A DNA stretch of 64,000 nt from NCBI RefSeq assembly GCF_002803085.1, contig NZ_NNBJ01000019.1, positions 99,927-163,926 of the forward strand. The letters run 5' to 3'. Of this stretch, positions 22,139-30,713 are shown one piece after another. A program made the translations under genes and the position numbers. The notes below the pieces were generated by a model. It was not told where the DNA came from. It searched no databases and saw only the letters and a program-made list of their open reading frames with translations. Position 1 is the stretch's first letter; every line of letters begins with the position of its first letter. The stretch is from Streptomyces sp. CB01201 (GTDB lineage: Bacteria; Actinomycetota; Actinomycetes; Streptomycetales; Streptomycetaceae).

Positions 22139-25099
22139 ATGGCTCGCACACCCACCCGCGCGACGGGTCCGGCAAATCGGACGCCGCAGCCGTTGCCGCG
22201 GCGTCGTACGCCCGGCGACTTCGCCAAGGCGTTCCTCGCGTTCGTCGCGCTGCTCGGGCTCGTGGTGGGGGTGCCCGCGGCGCTCGCCTCGTTCGCGGGC
22301 TGGCCGCTGCCGCACCGGATGCCGTCGCTCGACATGGTGCAGCAGCAGATCTCCGTGAACGTGTTCGTGAAGATCCTCACGCTGGTCGTGTGGCTGGCCT
22401 GGGCCCAGTTCACGGCTTGTGTGCTCGTGGAGGTCAAGGCCGCCGTGTCCGGAGTCGGGCTGCCCTCGCGGGTGCCCGGCGCCGGGCCGAGCCAGCTGCT
22501 CGCGCGCCAGCTGATCGCGGCCGTACTGCTCATCACCGCCACCGCCGCCAGTTTCGCGCCGGGTCTTGGACAGCACGGCCCGGCCGTCGAGAACACCCAT
22601 CGGCCGACCGTCGCGACGGCCCAGCAACTGCCGGGCCAGCAGCAGGCGGCCACGGTGGCCGAGGCGATGCAGCGACAGGCGGCGGCACAGGCACATCACG
22701 CGGCGGAGGAGCAGGGCGGCTCGGAAGCGGGGTCGGGAGCCACCAAGTTCTACCGGATCCAGCCACCCGAGGGCCGGCACCACGACTCGCTGTGGGAGGT
22801 CGCCGAACGGCATCTCGGAGACGGGCGGCGCTACCACGAGATCTATCAGCTCAACAAGGACCGGGTGCAGCCGGACGGCTCCAAGCTGTCCGAGGCGAGC
22901 CTGATCCGGCCCGGCTGGATCATGGAGATGCCGGCCGACGCCCACGGCGGGGACCTGGTCGAGATGGCACAGCAGGCGCCCGAGGCCCCGCCCAAGGTGC
23001 AGCAGCAGATCGCCGAGTACGCCAAGTCCGGCGATCACGCCCAGCCCGCCCAGCAGGGGGCCGGGGCACGACCCGGGGGAGCGGACACCGGCTCCGCGCC
23101 GGAGCAGCGGACCCCGGCCGGGCCCGCGCAGCAGCGGGAACAGGCCCAGGAGACCGCCACACCGGCCTCGTCCGAGAGCGGGTTCGGGCTGTCCGAGGCG
23201 CTCATCGGGGCACCGCTGCTCGCCGCCGGCATCCTCGGCGCGCTCGGCCGGCGCCGCCGGCTGGCGCTGTGGCAGTCCGCGATGACGGCGGTCGCGGGGC
23301 GACGCGGAATGGAACCGCCGGTGCCCACCGGCGCCGACGCCGATGTCCACGACGCCCTGCTGATCGGCGCCGACCCGCAGGCCGTACGGTTCCTCGACCA
23401 GGCTCTGCGGGGCCTGTCCGCCGCGCTCGGCGAGGCGAACCGGCCACTGCCCGTCGTCTACGCCGCCTGGTTCACGGACACCGATCTGCACCTCCAGCTG
23501 GCCCAGCCCGCCGGCCCGCCGCCCACCCCCTGGCAGCAGGGCTCGGACGCGAATCTGTGGCGCCTGGAGCGCGCGGCCGCGCCCGTGGGCGCGCGGCCCG
23601 ACCTCGCCGAGGTGGCGGCCCCCTACCCGGGTCTGGTCAGCCTCGGCACACTGGACGGCGCGCGGCTCCTGCTGAACCTCGAAGCCGCGCCCGGGCTGGT
23701 CTCGCTCAGTGGCCCCGACGGGGCCCGTGCCGCCGTGCTCTCCTCGGTCGCCGCCGAACTCGCCACCAACGGCTGGTCCGACCGGATGACCGTCACCGTC
23801 GTGGGCTTCGGCCGGGAGCTGGGCGCCCTCGCCCCGACCCGGCTGCGCCACCTCGACTCCGTCCAGGTGCTCCTGGAGGACCTCGGCGCGGAGATCCAGC
23901 GGCGGCGGGCCGCCCTGGGCGCGGCGGGTCACGACTCCGTCCTCACCGGGCGCACCGGTCCCGCGGAGCACACCCGCTGGGCACCGCATCTCGTGATGAT
24001 CGCCGGCACGCCGACCGATGCCGAGGCGGCCGCTCTCGCCGAACTGACGGCAGGCGCGGGCAAGTTGGGCATCGGCTGTCTCATCGGGGTCGATGGGGGT
24101 GCCCAACACCTGCGCGCCTCATGGGACTTGGAGGTCACCGAGGCGGGCCGCCTCACCGCCCCGCTGCTCGGCCTGGAGCTCACCGCCCAACTCCTGCCCG
24201 CCGCGGTGCACGACGCGGTCGTACGGCTCTTCGCCTCGGCCGACGCGATGCCGGGCCCGGACGGCGACGACCCGGCGCCCGCCCCGCACGCCTTCCTGGT
24301 GGACATCACCGAACAGGGCCGCCCCGCGGTGTACGCCCGGCTGGTCGGAACGTACGAGATCATCGGGCTACCGACACCCGACGACGACCGCAGCGCGCTC
24401 CTCCACGAGGCGCTCGCCCTGCTGCTCCTGCACCGCGAAGGCGTCCACCCGCTGGTCCTCGCGTCCGCGATGTGGCCGCGCGGGGTGACCGACGAGGTGC
24501 GCGAGGCGCTGATCGGCCGACTCAGGGAGTGGCTCGGCACCGACGAGGACGGCTTGCCCCGGCTGCGAACGGACGCCGCCGGGCGGCTCACCCTCGCCCG
24601 GTCGGTCGTGTCCGACCTCGATGTGCTGCGCTCGCTGCACTACGAGGCGACCGAGGGCTCCGGCACCCGCCGCGCCTCGGTACGCGAGCGGCTGCTCACC
24701 GACGCCCTCGGCCTGGTGCGCGGCCCGCTTCTCTCCGACCGCCCCGAGGGGCGCTACGGCTGGCTCGGGCACGAGATCATCGACACCCAACTCCCGCTCC
24801 TGGTAGCGGACGTGGCCCTCGCGCTCTGCGCCCACCACCGGGAGCGGGAGCGGCCGCAGAAGGCCATCGGGGCGCTCCGCACCGCGATGGCCAGCTCGCC
24901 CTCGGACGAGCGGCTGTGGAACGAACTGCTGCGGGCCACCCACGACACCGGCGACCGGGAGGGCCTGCTCGCGCTGATCGGCGAGCTCGGCACCCGCAGC
25001 GGGCCGCGCGGCCTGCCTCCGCGCACCGTCGCCCTGCTCGACGAGCTCCTGCCGACCTGGCGCGGTGGGGCGGGCCCCGCCGCCGTGCCGGCGGGCTGA
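22139..25099 (+). CDS. LysM-BTAD multi-domain membrane protein
   Basis: The 986-residue product starts at ATG 22139; the frame continues upstream inside the preceding gene. Membrane segments lie at about residues 28-52, 74-100 and 120-140, then a LysM-like domain (about 200-265: FYRIQPPEGRHHDSLWEVAERHLGDG... and YHEIYQLNKDR), an Ala/Gln/Pro-rich linker, a fourth membrane segment (about 355-375) and a long cytoplasmic region. The C-terminal 250 residues resemble the bacterial transcriptional activator domain (BTAD, as in SARP-type regulators): REALIGRLREWLG, then repeats such as ERLLTDALGLVRGPLL and LCAHHRERERPQKAIGALRTAM. It may sense the wall and signal inside; DNA binding is not evident. 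It is conserved in Tad loci of related bacteria. Confidence 0.78.
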   Translation: MARTPTRATGPANRTPQPLPRRRTPGDFAKAFLAFVALLGLVVGVPAALASFAGWPLPHRMPSLDMVQQQISVNVFVKILTLVVWLAWAQFTACVLVEVKAAVSGVGLPSRVPGAGPSQLLARQLIAAVLLITATAASFAPGLGQHGPAVENTHRPTVATAQQLPGQQQAATVAEAMQRQAAAQAHHAAEEQGGSEAGSGATKFYRIQPPEGRHHDSLWEVAERHLGDGRRYHEIYQLNKDRVQPDGSKLSEASLIRPGWIMEMPADAHGGDLVEMAQQAPEAPPKVQQQIAEYAKSGDHAQPAQQGAGARPGGADTGSAPEQRTPAGPAQQREQAQETATPASSESGFGLSEALIGAPLLAAGILGALGRRRRLALWQSAMTAVAGRRGMEPPVPTGADADVHDALLIGADPQAVRFLDQALRGLSAALGEANRPLPVVYAAWFTDTDLHLQLAQPAGPPPTPWQQGSDANLWRLERAAAPVGARPDLAEVAAPYPGLVSLGTLDGARLLLNLEAAPGLVSLSGPDGARAAVLSSVAAELATNGWSDRMTVTVVGFGRELGALAPTRLRHLDSVQVLLEDLGAEIQRRRAALGAAGHDSVLTGRTGPAEHTRWAPHLVMIAGTPTDAEAAALAELTAGAGKLGIGCLIGVDGGAQHLRASWDLEVTEAGRLTAPLLGLELTAQLLPAAVHDAVVRLFASADAMPGPDGDDPAPAPHAFLVDITEQGRPAVYARLVGTYEIIGLPTPDDDRSALLHEALALLLLHREGVHPLVLASAMWPRGVTDEVREALIGRLREWLGTDEDGLPRLRTDAAGRLTLARSVVSDLDVLRSLHYEATEGSGTRRASVRERLLTDALGLVRGPLLSDRPEGRYGWLGHEIIDTQLPLLVADVALALCAHHRERERPQKAIGALRTAMASSPSDERLWNELLRATHDTGDREGLLALIGELGTRSGPRGLPPRTVALLDELLPTWRGGAGPAAVPAG

Positions 25100-25115
25100 C
25101 GGGCACCCTGATCCG

Positions 25116-25856
25116 GTGAACACTGTCCCGGTGCACCTGACGCTGACCCTCGTGGCCGCCGCATGGGGCGCGGGCGCGGGATTCCTGCTGGCCCGGCCGC
25201 GCTACCGGCTCTCCGTCGAACCCGGTGAGCCCTGGCGGGATGCCTGCCCGGCCGGGCATCCGATCGGCGGGTGGGCCGGATCGGGCCGGTGCCGGGACTG
25301 CGACGAGGGCGGGGGCCACGGACGAGCCGTCAGCATCGCCCTGGTGACCGCGGTCGTCTGTGCCGCGCTCGCCGCCGCCACCGGGGCCCACCCGGAACTC
25401 GCGGTCTGGCTGCTGCTCGCCCCCCTCGCGGTGCTGCTCTGCCTCGTCGACCTGGCCGTCCGCCGGCTGCCCGACGCGCTCACCCTCCCGTTCGCCGGGG
25501 CGGCCGCCGCGCTGCTCGGGCTCGCCGCGCTGCTGCCCGGGCATGCCGGATCCTGGCCCACCGCGCTGCTCGGCGGGCTCGTGCTCGGCGGTGGCTACCT
25601 GGTGCTCTTCCTGGTCAATCCGGCCGGCCTGGGCTTCGGCGACGTGAAGCTCGCGCTCGGGCTCGGCGTCGCCCTCGGCTGGTACGGCTGGCCGGTCCTC
25701 CTGGCCGGGGCGCTGCTCGGGCTGCTGCTCGGCGCGGTGTACGGGGTGGGGCTCGTCGTGTTCCGCCGGGCGAGCCGCAAGACCGCGTTCCCCCTCGGCC
25801 CGTTCCTGATCGCCGGGGCCTTCGCGGCGCTGCTGCTCGGCGGGGCCGTCGGGTGA
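25116..25856 (+). CDS. Prepilin peptidase (A24 family, TadV-type)
   Basis: The 246-residue product starts at GTG 25116 (GTG 25131 is possible). It is an integral membrane aspartic peptidase: hydrophobic segments across the chain, a first catalytic aspartate in LVDLAVRRLPD and a second in GFGDVKLALG (the GxGD signature). A zinc-like cysteine pattern in the first cytoplasmic loop (DACPAGH, CRDCDEG) resembles the longer PilD-type peptidases. It should cleave the Flp and TadE-like prepilins encoded upstream. It follows the LysM-BTAD gene after 16 nt and ends the operon. Confidence 0.85.
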   Translation: MNTVPVHLTLTLVAAAWGAGAGFLLARPRYRLSVEPGEPWRDACPAGHPIGGWAGSGRCRDCDEGGGHGRAVSIALVTAVVCAALAAATGAHPELAVWLLLAPLAVLLCLVDLAVRRLPDALTLPFAGAAAALLGLAALLPGHAGSWPTALLGGLVLGGGYLVLFLVNPAGLGFGDVKLALGLGVALGWYGWPVLLAGALLGLLLGAVYGVGLVVFRRASRKTAFPLGPFLIAGAFAALLLGGAVG

Positions 25857-25946
25857 GCCCGGGGCGGCACGGCCCCCGAGCAGCGGGGCAGGGCCGCTGG
25901 CGTACGCTGGATCGGTCCGCCCGTACCCCCTTGAAAGGGCCCCCCG

Positions 25947-27146
25947 GTGACTGAGAAGGCCGATCTCCAGTCCGTTCTCGACCGTGCCGCCGAGGGTGGG
26001 CGGATCACCCCGGAGGAAGCGCTCGACCTCTACCGGTCCGCGCCGCTGCACGCGCTCGGCGCCGCCGCCGACGCCGTGCGCCGCCGCCGGTACGCCGGTA
26101 CCGAGCACATCGCGACGTACATCATCGAGCGGAACATCAACTACACGAACGTCTGCGTGACGGCGTGCAAGTTCTGCGCGTTCTACGCCGCTCCCAAGGA
26201 CACCGCCAAGGGCTGGACCCGCGACCTCGACGACATCCTGCGCCGCTGCGCGGAGACGATCGAGCTCGGCGGCACCCAGATCATGTTCCAGGGCGGTCAC
26301 CACCCGGACTTCGGCGTGGAGTACTACGAAGAGCACTTCTCGGCGATCAAGAAGGCCTACCCGCAGCTGGTCATCCACTCCCTCGGCGCCTCCGAGGTCG
26401 AGCACATGGCACGCATCTCCAAGGTGAGCGTGGAGGAGGCCATCAGCCGCATCCACGCCGCCGGGCTCGACTCGTTCGCCGGGGCCGGCGCCGAGCTGCT
26501 GCCCGAGCGGCCGCGCAAGGCGATCGCGCCGCTCAAGGAGTCCGGCGAGCGCTGGCTGGAGATCATGGAGACCGCGCACGGACTGGGTGTCGAGTCGACC
26601 TCCACCATGCTCATGGGCACCGGCGAGACCAACGCCGAGCGCATCGAGCACCTGCGCATGATCCGTGACGTGCAGGACCGTACGGGCGGCTTCCGCGCCT
26701 TCATCCCGTACACCTACCAGCCCGAGAACAACCACCTCAAGGGCCGCACGCAGGCGACCCTGTTCGAGTACCTGCGCATGATCGCCATCGCGCGGCTCTT
26801 CTTCGACAACGTCGCCCACATCCAGGGCTCCTGGCTCACCACCGGCAAGGAGGTCGGCCAGCTCTCGCTGCACTACGGCGCCGACGACCTCGGCTCGGTG
26901 ATGCTGGAGGAGAACGTCGTCTCGTCGGCCGGTGCCAAGCACCGCTCCAACCTCATCGAGATGATCGACATGATCCGCAAGGCGGACCGGGTGCCCGCGC
27001 AGCGCGCCACCACCTACGAGCACCTCGTCGTGCACGAGGACCCGGCGAACGACCCGGTCGACACCCGCGTCCAGTCGCACATCTCCTCGACCGCGATCGA
27101 GGGCGGCACCGCCCACCCGGAGCTCAAGCTCCTCGCCTCCAACTGA
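25947..27146 (+). CDS. mqnC: Cyclic dehypoxanthinyl futalosine synthase
   Basis: The 399-residue radical-SAM enzyme of the futalosine menaquinone pathway cyclises dehypoxanthinyl futalosine. The GTG start at 25947 follows an upstream GAAAGGGCC stretch. The SAM-cluster cysteines are C70, C74 and C77 in CVTACKFC, and the conserved TQIMFQGGHHPDFGVEYYEEHF block follows. The pathway replaces the o-succinylbenzoate route in Streptomyces and some other bacteria. MenG (29310) and the polyprenyl synthase (61712) in this window act later on the same molecule. Confidence 0.93.
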   Translation: MTEKADLQSVLDRAAEGGRITPEEALDLYRSAPLHALGAAADAVRRRRYAGTEHIATYIIERNINYTNVCVTACKFCAFYAAPKDTAKGWTRDLDDILRRCAETIELGGTQIMFQGGHHPDFGVEYYEEHFSAIKKAYPQLVIHSLGASEVEHMARISKVSVEEAISRIHAAGLDSFAGAGAELLPERPRKAIAPLKESGERWLEIMETAHGLGVESTSTMLMGTGETNAERIEHLRMIRDVQDRTGGFRAFIPYTYQPENNHLKGRTQATLFEYLRMIAIARLFFDNVAHIQGSWLTTGKEVGQLSLHYGADDLGSVMLEENVVSSAGAKHRSNLIEMIDMIRKADRVPAQRATTYEHLVVHEDPANDPVDTRVQSHISSTAIEGGTAHPELKLLASN

Positions 27147-27161
27147 GGCTGTGGTCCTGAG

Positions 27162-27797
27162 GTGTTGACGATCCACGCCGCCGAGCTGCTGCTGCCCGGG
27201 GACCGCGCGCCGGTCCCGGGCGGCGCTGTCCTCGTCGACGGTGACCGGATCGCCGCGCTCGGGCCGTACGAGGACGTGGCGGCCGGCCACCCCGCCGCCC
27301 GGGTCCGCCGCTGGCCCGGCGTGCTCACGCCCGGCCTGCTCAACCGGCACGGCACGGCGCTCCTTGAGCACACCTACTTCCCGGACGACCCCTTCGAGCT
27401 CGGCGAGCTGGGCGGCGAGCCGATCACCGGGGCCGCCCTCGCGCGGCTGGCGCCGAACGAGTCCCGCCGGGGCAACAGCGCACGCCGCTGCACCCAGAAG
27501 CTGCTGGCGCGCGGTGTGGTGGCGGTGGCGGCCCGGCTCACCACCCCCGCGGTGCGAACCGCCGTGCACCGAGCGGGACTTGAGGTCGTCCCGATGCCCG
27601 ACGCGGAGGGCCCGGCCACCCTGGATCCGTTCGCCGGCACCGCGCCCGCCGACGCGTTCCGGGCCCCGCTGGCGGTGGACGGCCCCGCCCGCTTCGCCGT
27701 CTTCGCCGCACCGGACGCGGCCGCGCTCGCCGCGCGGGGGGCCGGGACGTGTATCGCCACCGTCATCGGCGGGCGGCTGCGGCACCGCCGCGCCTAG
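27162..27797 (+). CDS. Imidazolonepropionase/amidohydrolase-like N-terminal domain protein
   Basis: The 211-residue product starts at GTG 27162, 15 nt after mqnC. It has the composite N-terminal domain of amidohydrolases (LTIHAAELLLPGDRAPVPGGAVLVDGDRIAALGPY, then PGVLTPGLLN), but the metal-binding HxH is missing: the place where it is expected reads LLNRHGTALLE. The length is about half that of imidazolonepropionase. The protein is therefore unlikely to be an active hydrolase of that type. Linkage to mqnC suggests a helper role in the futalosine pathway, but this is inference. Confidence 0.7.
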   Translation: MLTIHAAELLLPGDRAPVPGGAVLVDGDRIAALGPYEDVAAGHPAARVRRWPGVLTPGLLNRHGTALLEHTYFPDDPFELGELGGEPITGAALARLAPNESRRGNSARRCTQKLLARGVVAVAARLTTPAVRTAVHRAGLEVVPMPDAEGPATLDPFAGTAPADAFRAPLAVDGPARFAVFAAPDAAALAARGAGTCIATVIGGRLRHRRA

Positions 27798-28116
27798 CTC
27801 CGCGCTCAGCTCCGCTCGGGGCCTGGTCTGCGTGCCTGGTCCGCCTTTTTGCGCAGTTCCCCGCGCCCCTCAAACCCGATTTCGTCCGCGAGCCGTGGAT
27901 GGCTGGTCGCGCAGTTCCCCGCGCCCCTGTAGGTGACCCGGAGCCTGTTGGTCGCGCCCGCCGTGGCGGAGCTACGCGAATGTCGCAGCCTCGTGCCCCT
28001 GGTGGTACCGGTGCGGGGGCATAGTCAGCCCGTCCGGCGTTTGAGGACGAGCGCCTTTCAGGCGCGAACGGGGGTCTGGGGGCGGAGCCCCCAGGGGCGC
28101 TTCACCCCCGGAGGGT
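27798..28116. repeat. Dispersed gene-end repeat block
   Basis: This stretch has no gene. It carries two copies of GCGCAGTTCCCCGCGCCCCT (27854-27873 and 27918-27937 approximately), the GGCGTTTGAGGACGAGCG module near 28035, and a GGGGGCGGAGCCCCC palindrome near 28080. The same modules occur at 50390-51110, 53080-53770 and 57705-58010. Confidence 0.8.
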
Positions 28117-29183
28117 TTAGGGAAGGGGCGGGGAGGGGCCATCTCCCGGGGTCCGGGGCGGAGCCCCGGCCGCCCCACCCCGCTGGGACAGCGCCCTCGC
28201 GAACGCGCCGGGCCGCTGGACCACCCCGCTGCAACTCGCCTGCGCCACAGCCGAGTTGACCCCGCTCCCGCACTGCTGGTCGCGATACGTCACCCACATC
28301 GAGAGCCGCCCCACACCCTTGCCCCGGGCGAACTCCCGCACCTTCGCCGCGTCGGCCAGCGTGAACGTCTCGCCCTTCACGTCGTTGACGCCGATCATCG
28401 CGGTGACCCCGAGCCCCTGCCAGGCCGCGCGGTCGGAGAGCCCCAGGACCTGCTTGAGCTGACCTTGCGCGGCGGTGGCCGCCCGTACCGCGTAGTCGCC
28501 CATGTCCCCGCCGAACGACGTGCCGTAGTTCATCGTCATGACGTTGACCGTCGAGATCCGTACGCCGTGGCCTCGGCCGACTTGAGCAGCGCCGTCCCCT
28601 GGGGCGTGAGCCCCGTCGGCATCGCCGCGAGGGTGAAGGTCACCTTCAGCCCGGCGCGCTGCTTCTGGAGCAGGGCTATCGCCTCGGCGCGCCGGGTGAG
28701 CGCGGCCCGGTCGGTGAGGGCCGCGCCCTCGATGTCGAAGTCCGCCTCGGTGGCGCCGGCCGCGTCGAGGGCCGAGCCGTAGGCAGCGGCCAGTTGGGCC
28801 GGGGTGCGGCAGGTGAGCGCGAGTTCCCTGCCGGCCTGCCCGCCGAACGACACCCGCACCGCGGCGCCCGACCTCTTCAGCGCGGCCGCCCGGTCCTTGA
28901 CGTCACTGTCCGCGATCGCGGTGTCGTCGTCCCACACCGCCCGGCAGGTGCTGCCGTGGGCGACGGCGAAGGACAGGTTGTAGACGGCGGGGTCGCCGAC
29001 GGAGTCGGTCGGGGCGGCGGTGGTGGCGCTCACGTAGGGGGAGTACGTGTCCGTCAGCGAACCCGGGGCGGCGGGCAGCTGCTCCGGGGCGGCCGCGGGG
29101 TCCGGCGTCGAGGAGCACCCCGCGCACATCAGCGCGGCCAGGACGCCGGCCCCCGCGACCGGCACTCCGAGGAATCTCCGCAT
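28117..29183 (-). pseudogene. GH18-like secreted lipoprotein gene, frameshifted
   Basis: The frame starting at ATG 29183 codes for a lipoprotein signal (LMCAGC) and a mature domain with YSPYVSATTA, VSFGGQAGRELALT and DFDIEGAAL, like the (D)xDxE active-site strand of family 18 glycoside hydrolases and chitinases. It runs into a stop near 28536. The downstream frame, beginning NVMTMNYGTSFGGDMGDY, continues the same fold to 28117. The break is at about 28570-28580: one base is missing, so that GCC-GAG-GCN-CAC loses a base. If restored, the protein is about 355 residues. Either a real inactivation or a sequencing error; the two halves are otherwise intact. Confidence 0.75.
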
Positions 29184-29309
29184 GTCGTGTGCACCCGCTC
29201 TCGTGATCCCCGCGCCCCCGTGGCACAGAAGGGCGAATGTACGTGGCCCCCCTGTGCCGCCGGGGCCCGGGCACCCGGTGGCGGCCCGCGTACTGCTTGA
29301 ATGGGCGGC

Positions 29310-30005
29310 GTGACCCGCGCATCCCTGGACAAGCAGCCGCACGAAGTCGCCTCGATGTTCGACGACGTCGCGGCCCACTACGACCTCACCAACGACGTGC
29401 TCTCCCTCGGCCAGGCCCGGCTCTGGCGCAAGGAGGTCGCGAAGGCGGTCGACGCGCGCCCCGCGCAGAAGGTGCTCGACCTCGCGGCCGGCACGGCCAC
29501 GTCCTCGCGGCCCTTCGCCGCGGCCGGGGCGTACACGGTGCCGTGCGACTTCTCGATCGGGATGCTGAAGGTCGGCAAGGAGCGCCAGCCCCACATGCCG
29601 TTCACGGCGGGCGACGCGACGAAGCTGCCGTTCCGCGACGACACCTTCGACGCGGTGACGATCTCGTTCGGGCTGCGCAACGTGCAGGACACGGACGCCG
29701 CGCTGCGCGAGATGTACCGGGTCACCAAGCCGGGCGGGCGCGTGGTGATCTGCGAGTTCTCGCAGCCGACGTGGAAGCCGTTCCGGACGGTGTACACGGA
29801 GTACTTGATGCGGGCGCTGCCGCCGGTGGCGACGGCGGTGTCGTCGAACCCGGAGGCGTACGTGTACCTCGCGGAGTCCATCCGGGCCTGGCCCGCCCAG
29901 GACGCGCTCGCCGCGCGGCTCCAGGGTGCGGGCTGGTCCAAGGTGGCCTGGCGCAACCTGACGGGCGGGGTCGTCGCCCTGCACCGGGGCTTCAAGGCGG
30001 CCTAG
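29310..30005 (+). CDS. menG: Demethylmenaquinone methyltransferase
   Basis: The product of about 231 residues is a SAM-dependent methyltransferase of the UbiE/MenG family. The motif VLDLAAGTATSS binds SAM; PFRDDTFDAVTISFGLRNV and KPGGRVVICEFSQPT are family signatures. I chose GTG 29310 (VTRASLDKQPHEV) because that is where the family begins; ATG 29301 is the other option. It methylates demethylmenaquinone, the last step of menaquinone synthesis. It is convergent with the acetyltransferase gene. Confidence 0.92.
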   Translation: MTRASLDKQPHEVASMFDDVAAHYDLTNDVLSLGQARLWRKEVAKAVDARPAQKVLDLAAGTATSSRPFAAAGAYTVPCDFSIGMLKVGKERQPHMPFTAGDATKLPFRDDTFDAVTISFGLRNVQDTDAALREMYRVTKPGGRVVICEFSQPTWKPFRTVYTEYLMRALPPVATAVSSNPEAYVYLAESIRAWPAQDALAARLQGAGWSKVAWRNLTGGVVALHRGFKAA

Positions 30006-30046
30006 CCGGGGCCCGCGGGGGGCCGTCGCCTCCCGGGCACCCCGGC
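30005..30046. terminator. Bidirectional terminator between menG and the acetyltransferase gene
   Basis: GCCGGGGCCCG (30005-30015) pairs with CGGGCACCCCGGC (30034-30046), with a bulge, in the gap between two convergent genes. It begins in the last bases of menG. Confidence 0.5.
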
Positions 30047-30066
30047 TCCTCCACCGCCGGAAGCGC

Positions 30067-30612
30067 TCAACCACCCAGCCCCAGCCGGAAGCACAGCGCG
30101 TCCACCCCCAGCCTGCGGGACGGATACGTTCCGGACAGCGTCATCCCCAGACGTTCCGTCACCGCCACCGAACGGGCGTTCCCCGGGTGGACCATCGCCA
30201 CGACCTGCGGGACGCCGGCGGCGCGTACCCGGGTCAGGGTCGCGCGGCCCGCCGCCGTCGCGTAGCCGCGGCCCCAGTGGGAGCGGGCCAGGCGCCAGCC
30301 GATCTCGATCTCGCCGACCGGGCCCCAGTCGTCCAGGGGCCAGGGCTGGGCGCCGGTGAAGCCGATGACCTCGTCGTCCTCGTCGAGCATCGTCCAGAGG
30401 CAGAAGCCGTGTTCGGCGTCGTGCTTGCGCTGGCGCGCGGTCAGTTCCTCGTAGACGGAGACCTCCGCCGCGCGGCCCCCGTGGAACTCCATCACCTCCG
30501 GGTCGTCGAACACCCGGTGCCAGGCGTACGCGTCCTCCTCCGTGGGCACCCGCAGCCGTACTGCGGGCAGGGACTTCTCCGGTACCGAGGACCCGGGGGA
30601 CACAGAGCTCAT
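30067..30612 (-). CDS. GNAT-family N-acetyltransferase
   Basis: The 181-residue product has the RimJ/RimL-type acetyltransferase layout: LRLRVPTEEDAYAWHRVFDDPEVMEFHGG at the start, WTMLDEDDEVIGFTG in the middle, and the acetyl-CoA loop in SHWGRGYATAAGRA (the Q/R-x-x-G-x-G motif as R-S-H-W-G-R-G-Y). The C-terminal NARSVAVTERLGMTLSG block is also typical. Substrate unknown. It is divergent from the flavoprotein gene at 30714. Confidence 0.85.
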   Translation of the reverse strand: MSSVSPGSSVPEKSLPAVRLRVPTEEDAYAWHRVFDDPEVMEFHGGRAAEVSVYEELTARQRKHDAEHGFCLWTMLDEDDEVIGFTGAQPWPLDDWGPVGEIEIGWRLARSHWGRGYATAAGRATLTRVRAAGVPQVVAMVHPGNARSVAVTERLGMTLSGTYPSRRLGVDALCFRLGLGG

Positions 30613-30653
30613 GGCGTGGGCAACCCTTCGCGATGTCGATCAACAGCCACCCA

Positions 30654-30659
30654 TAGACT
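30654..30659 (+). promoter_or_regulatory. -10 element upstream of the geranylgeranyl-reductase-like gene
   Basis: TAGACT fits the -10 pattern of the main Streptomyces sigma factor and lies 54 bases before the GTG start at 30714. No clear -35 was found. Confidence 0.4.
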
Positions 30660-30713
30660 GCACGTGTCCTGTGCTTCTCGGCACGCAAATTCGAGTCTTC
30701 GGGAGATCCCGCT

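Noticed and set aside
13760..25856. Incomplete Tad locus because secretin genes are absent
   Set aside because: Gram-positive Tad systems need no outer-membrane secretin; the set present is complete for this group.
28536..28600. Programmed ribosomal frameshift in the GH18-like gene
   Set aside because: No slippery heptamer or strong downstream structure was seen; a missing base explains it more simply.
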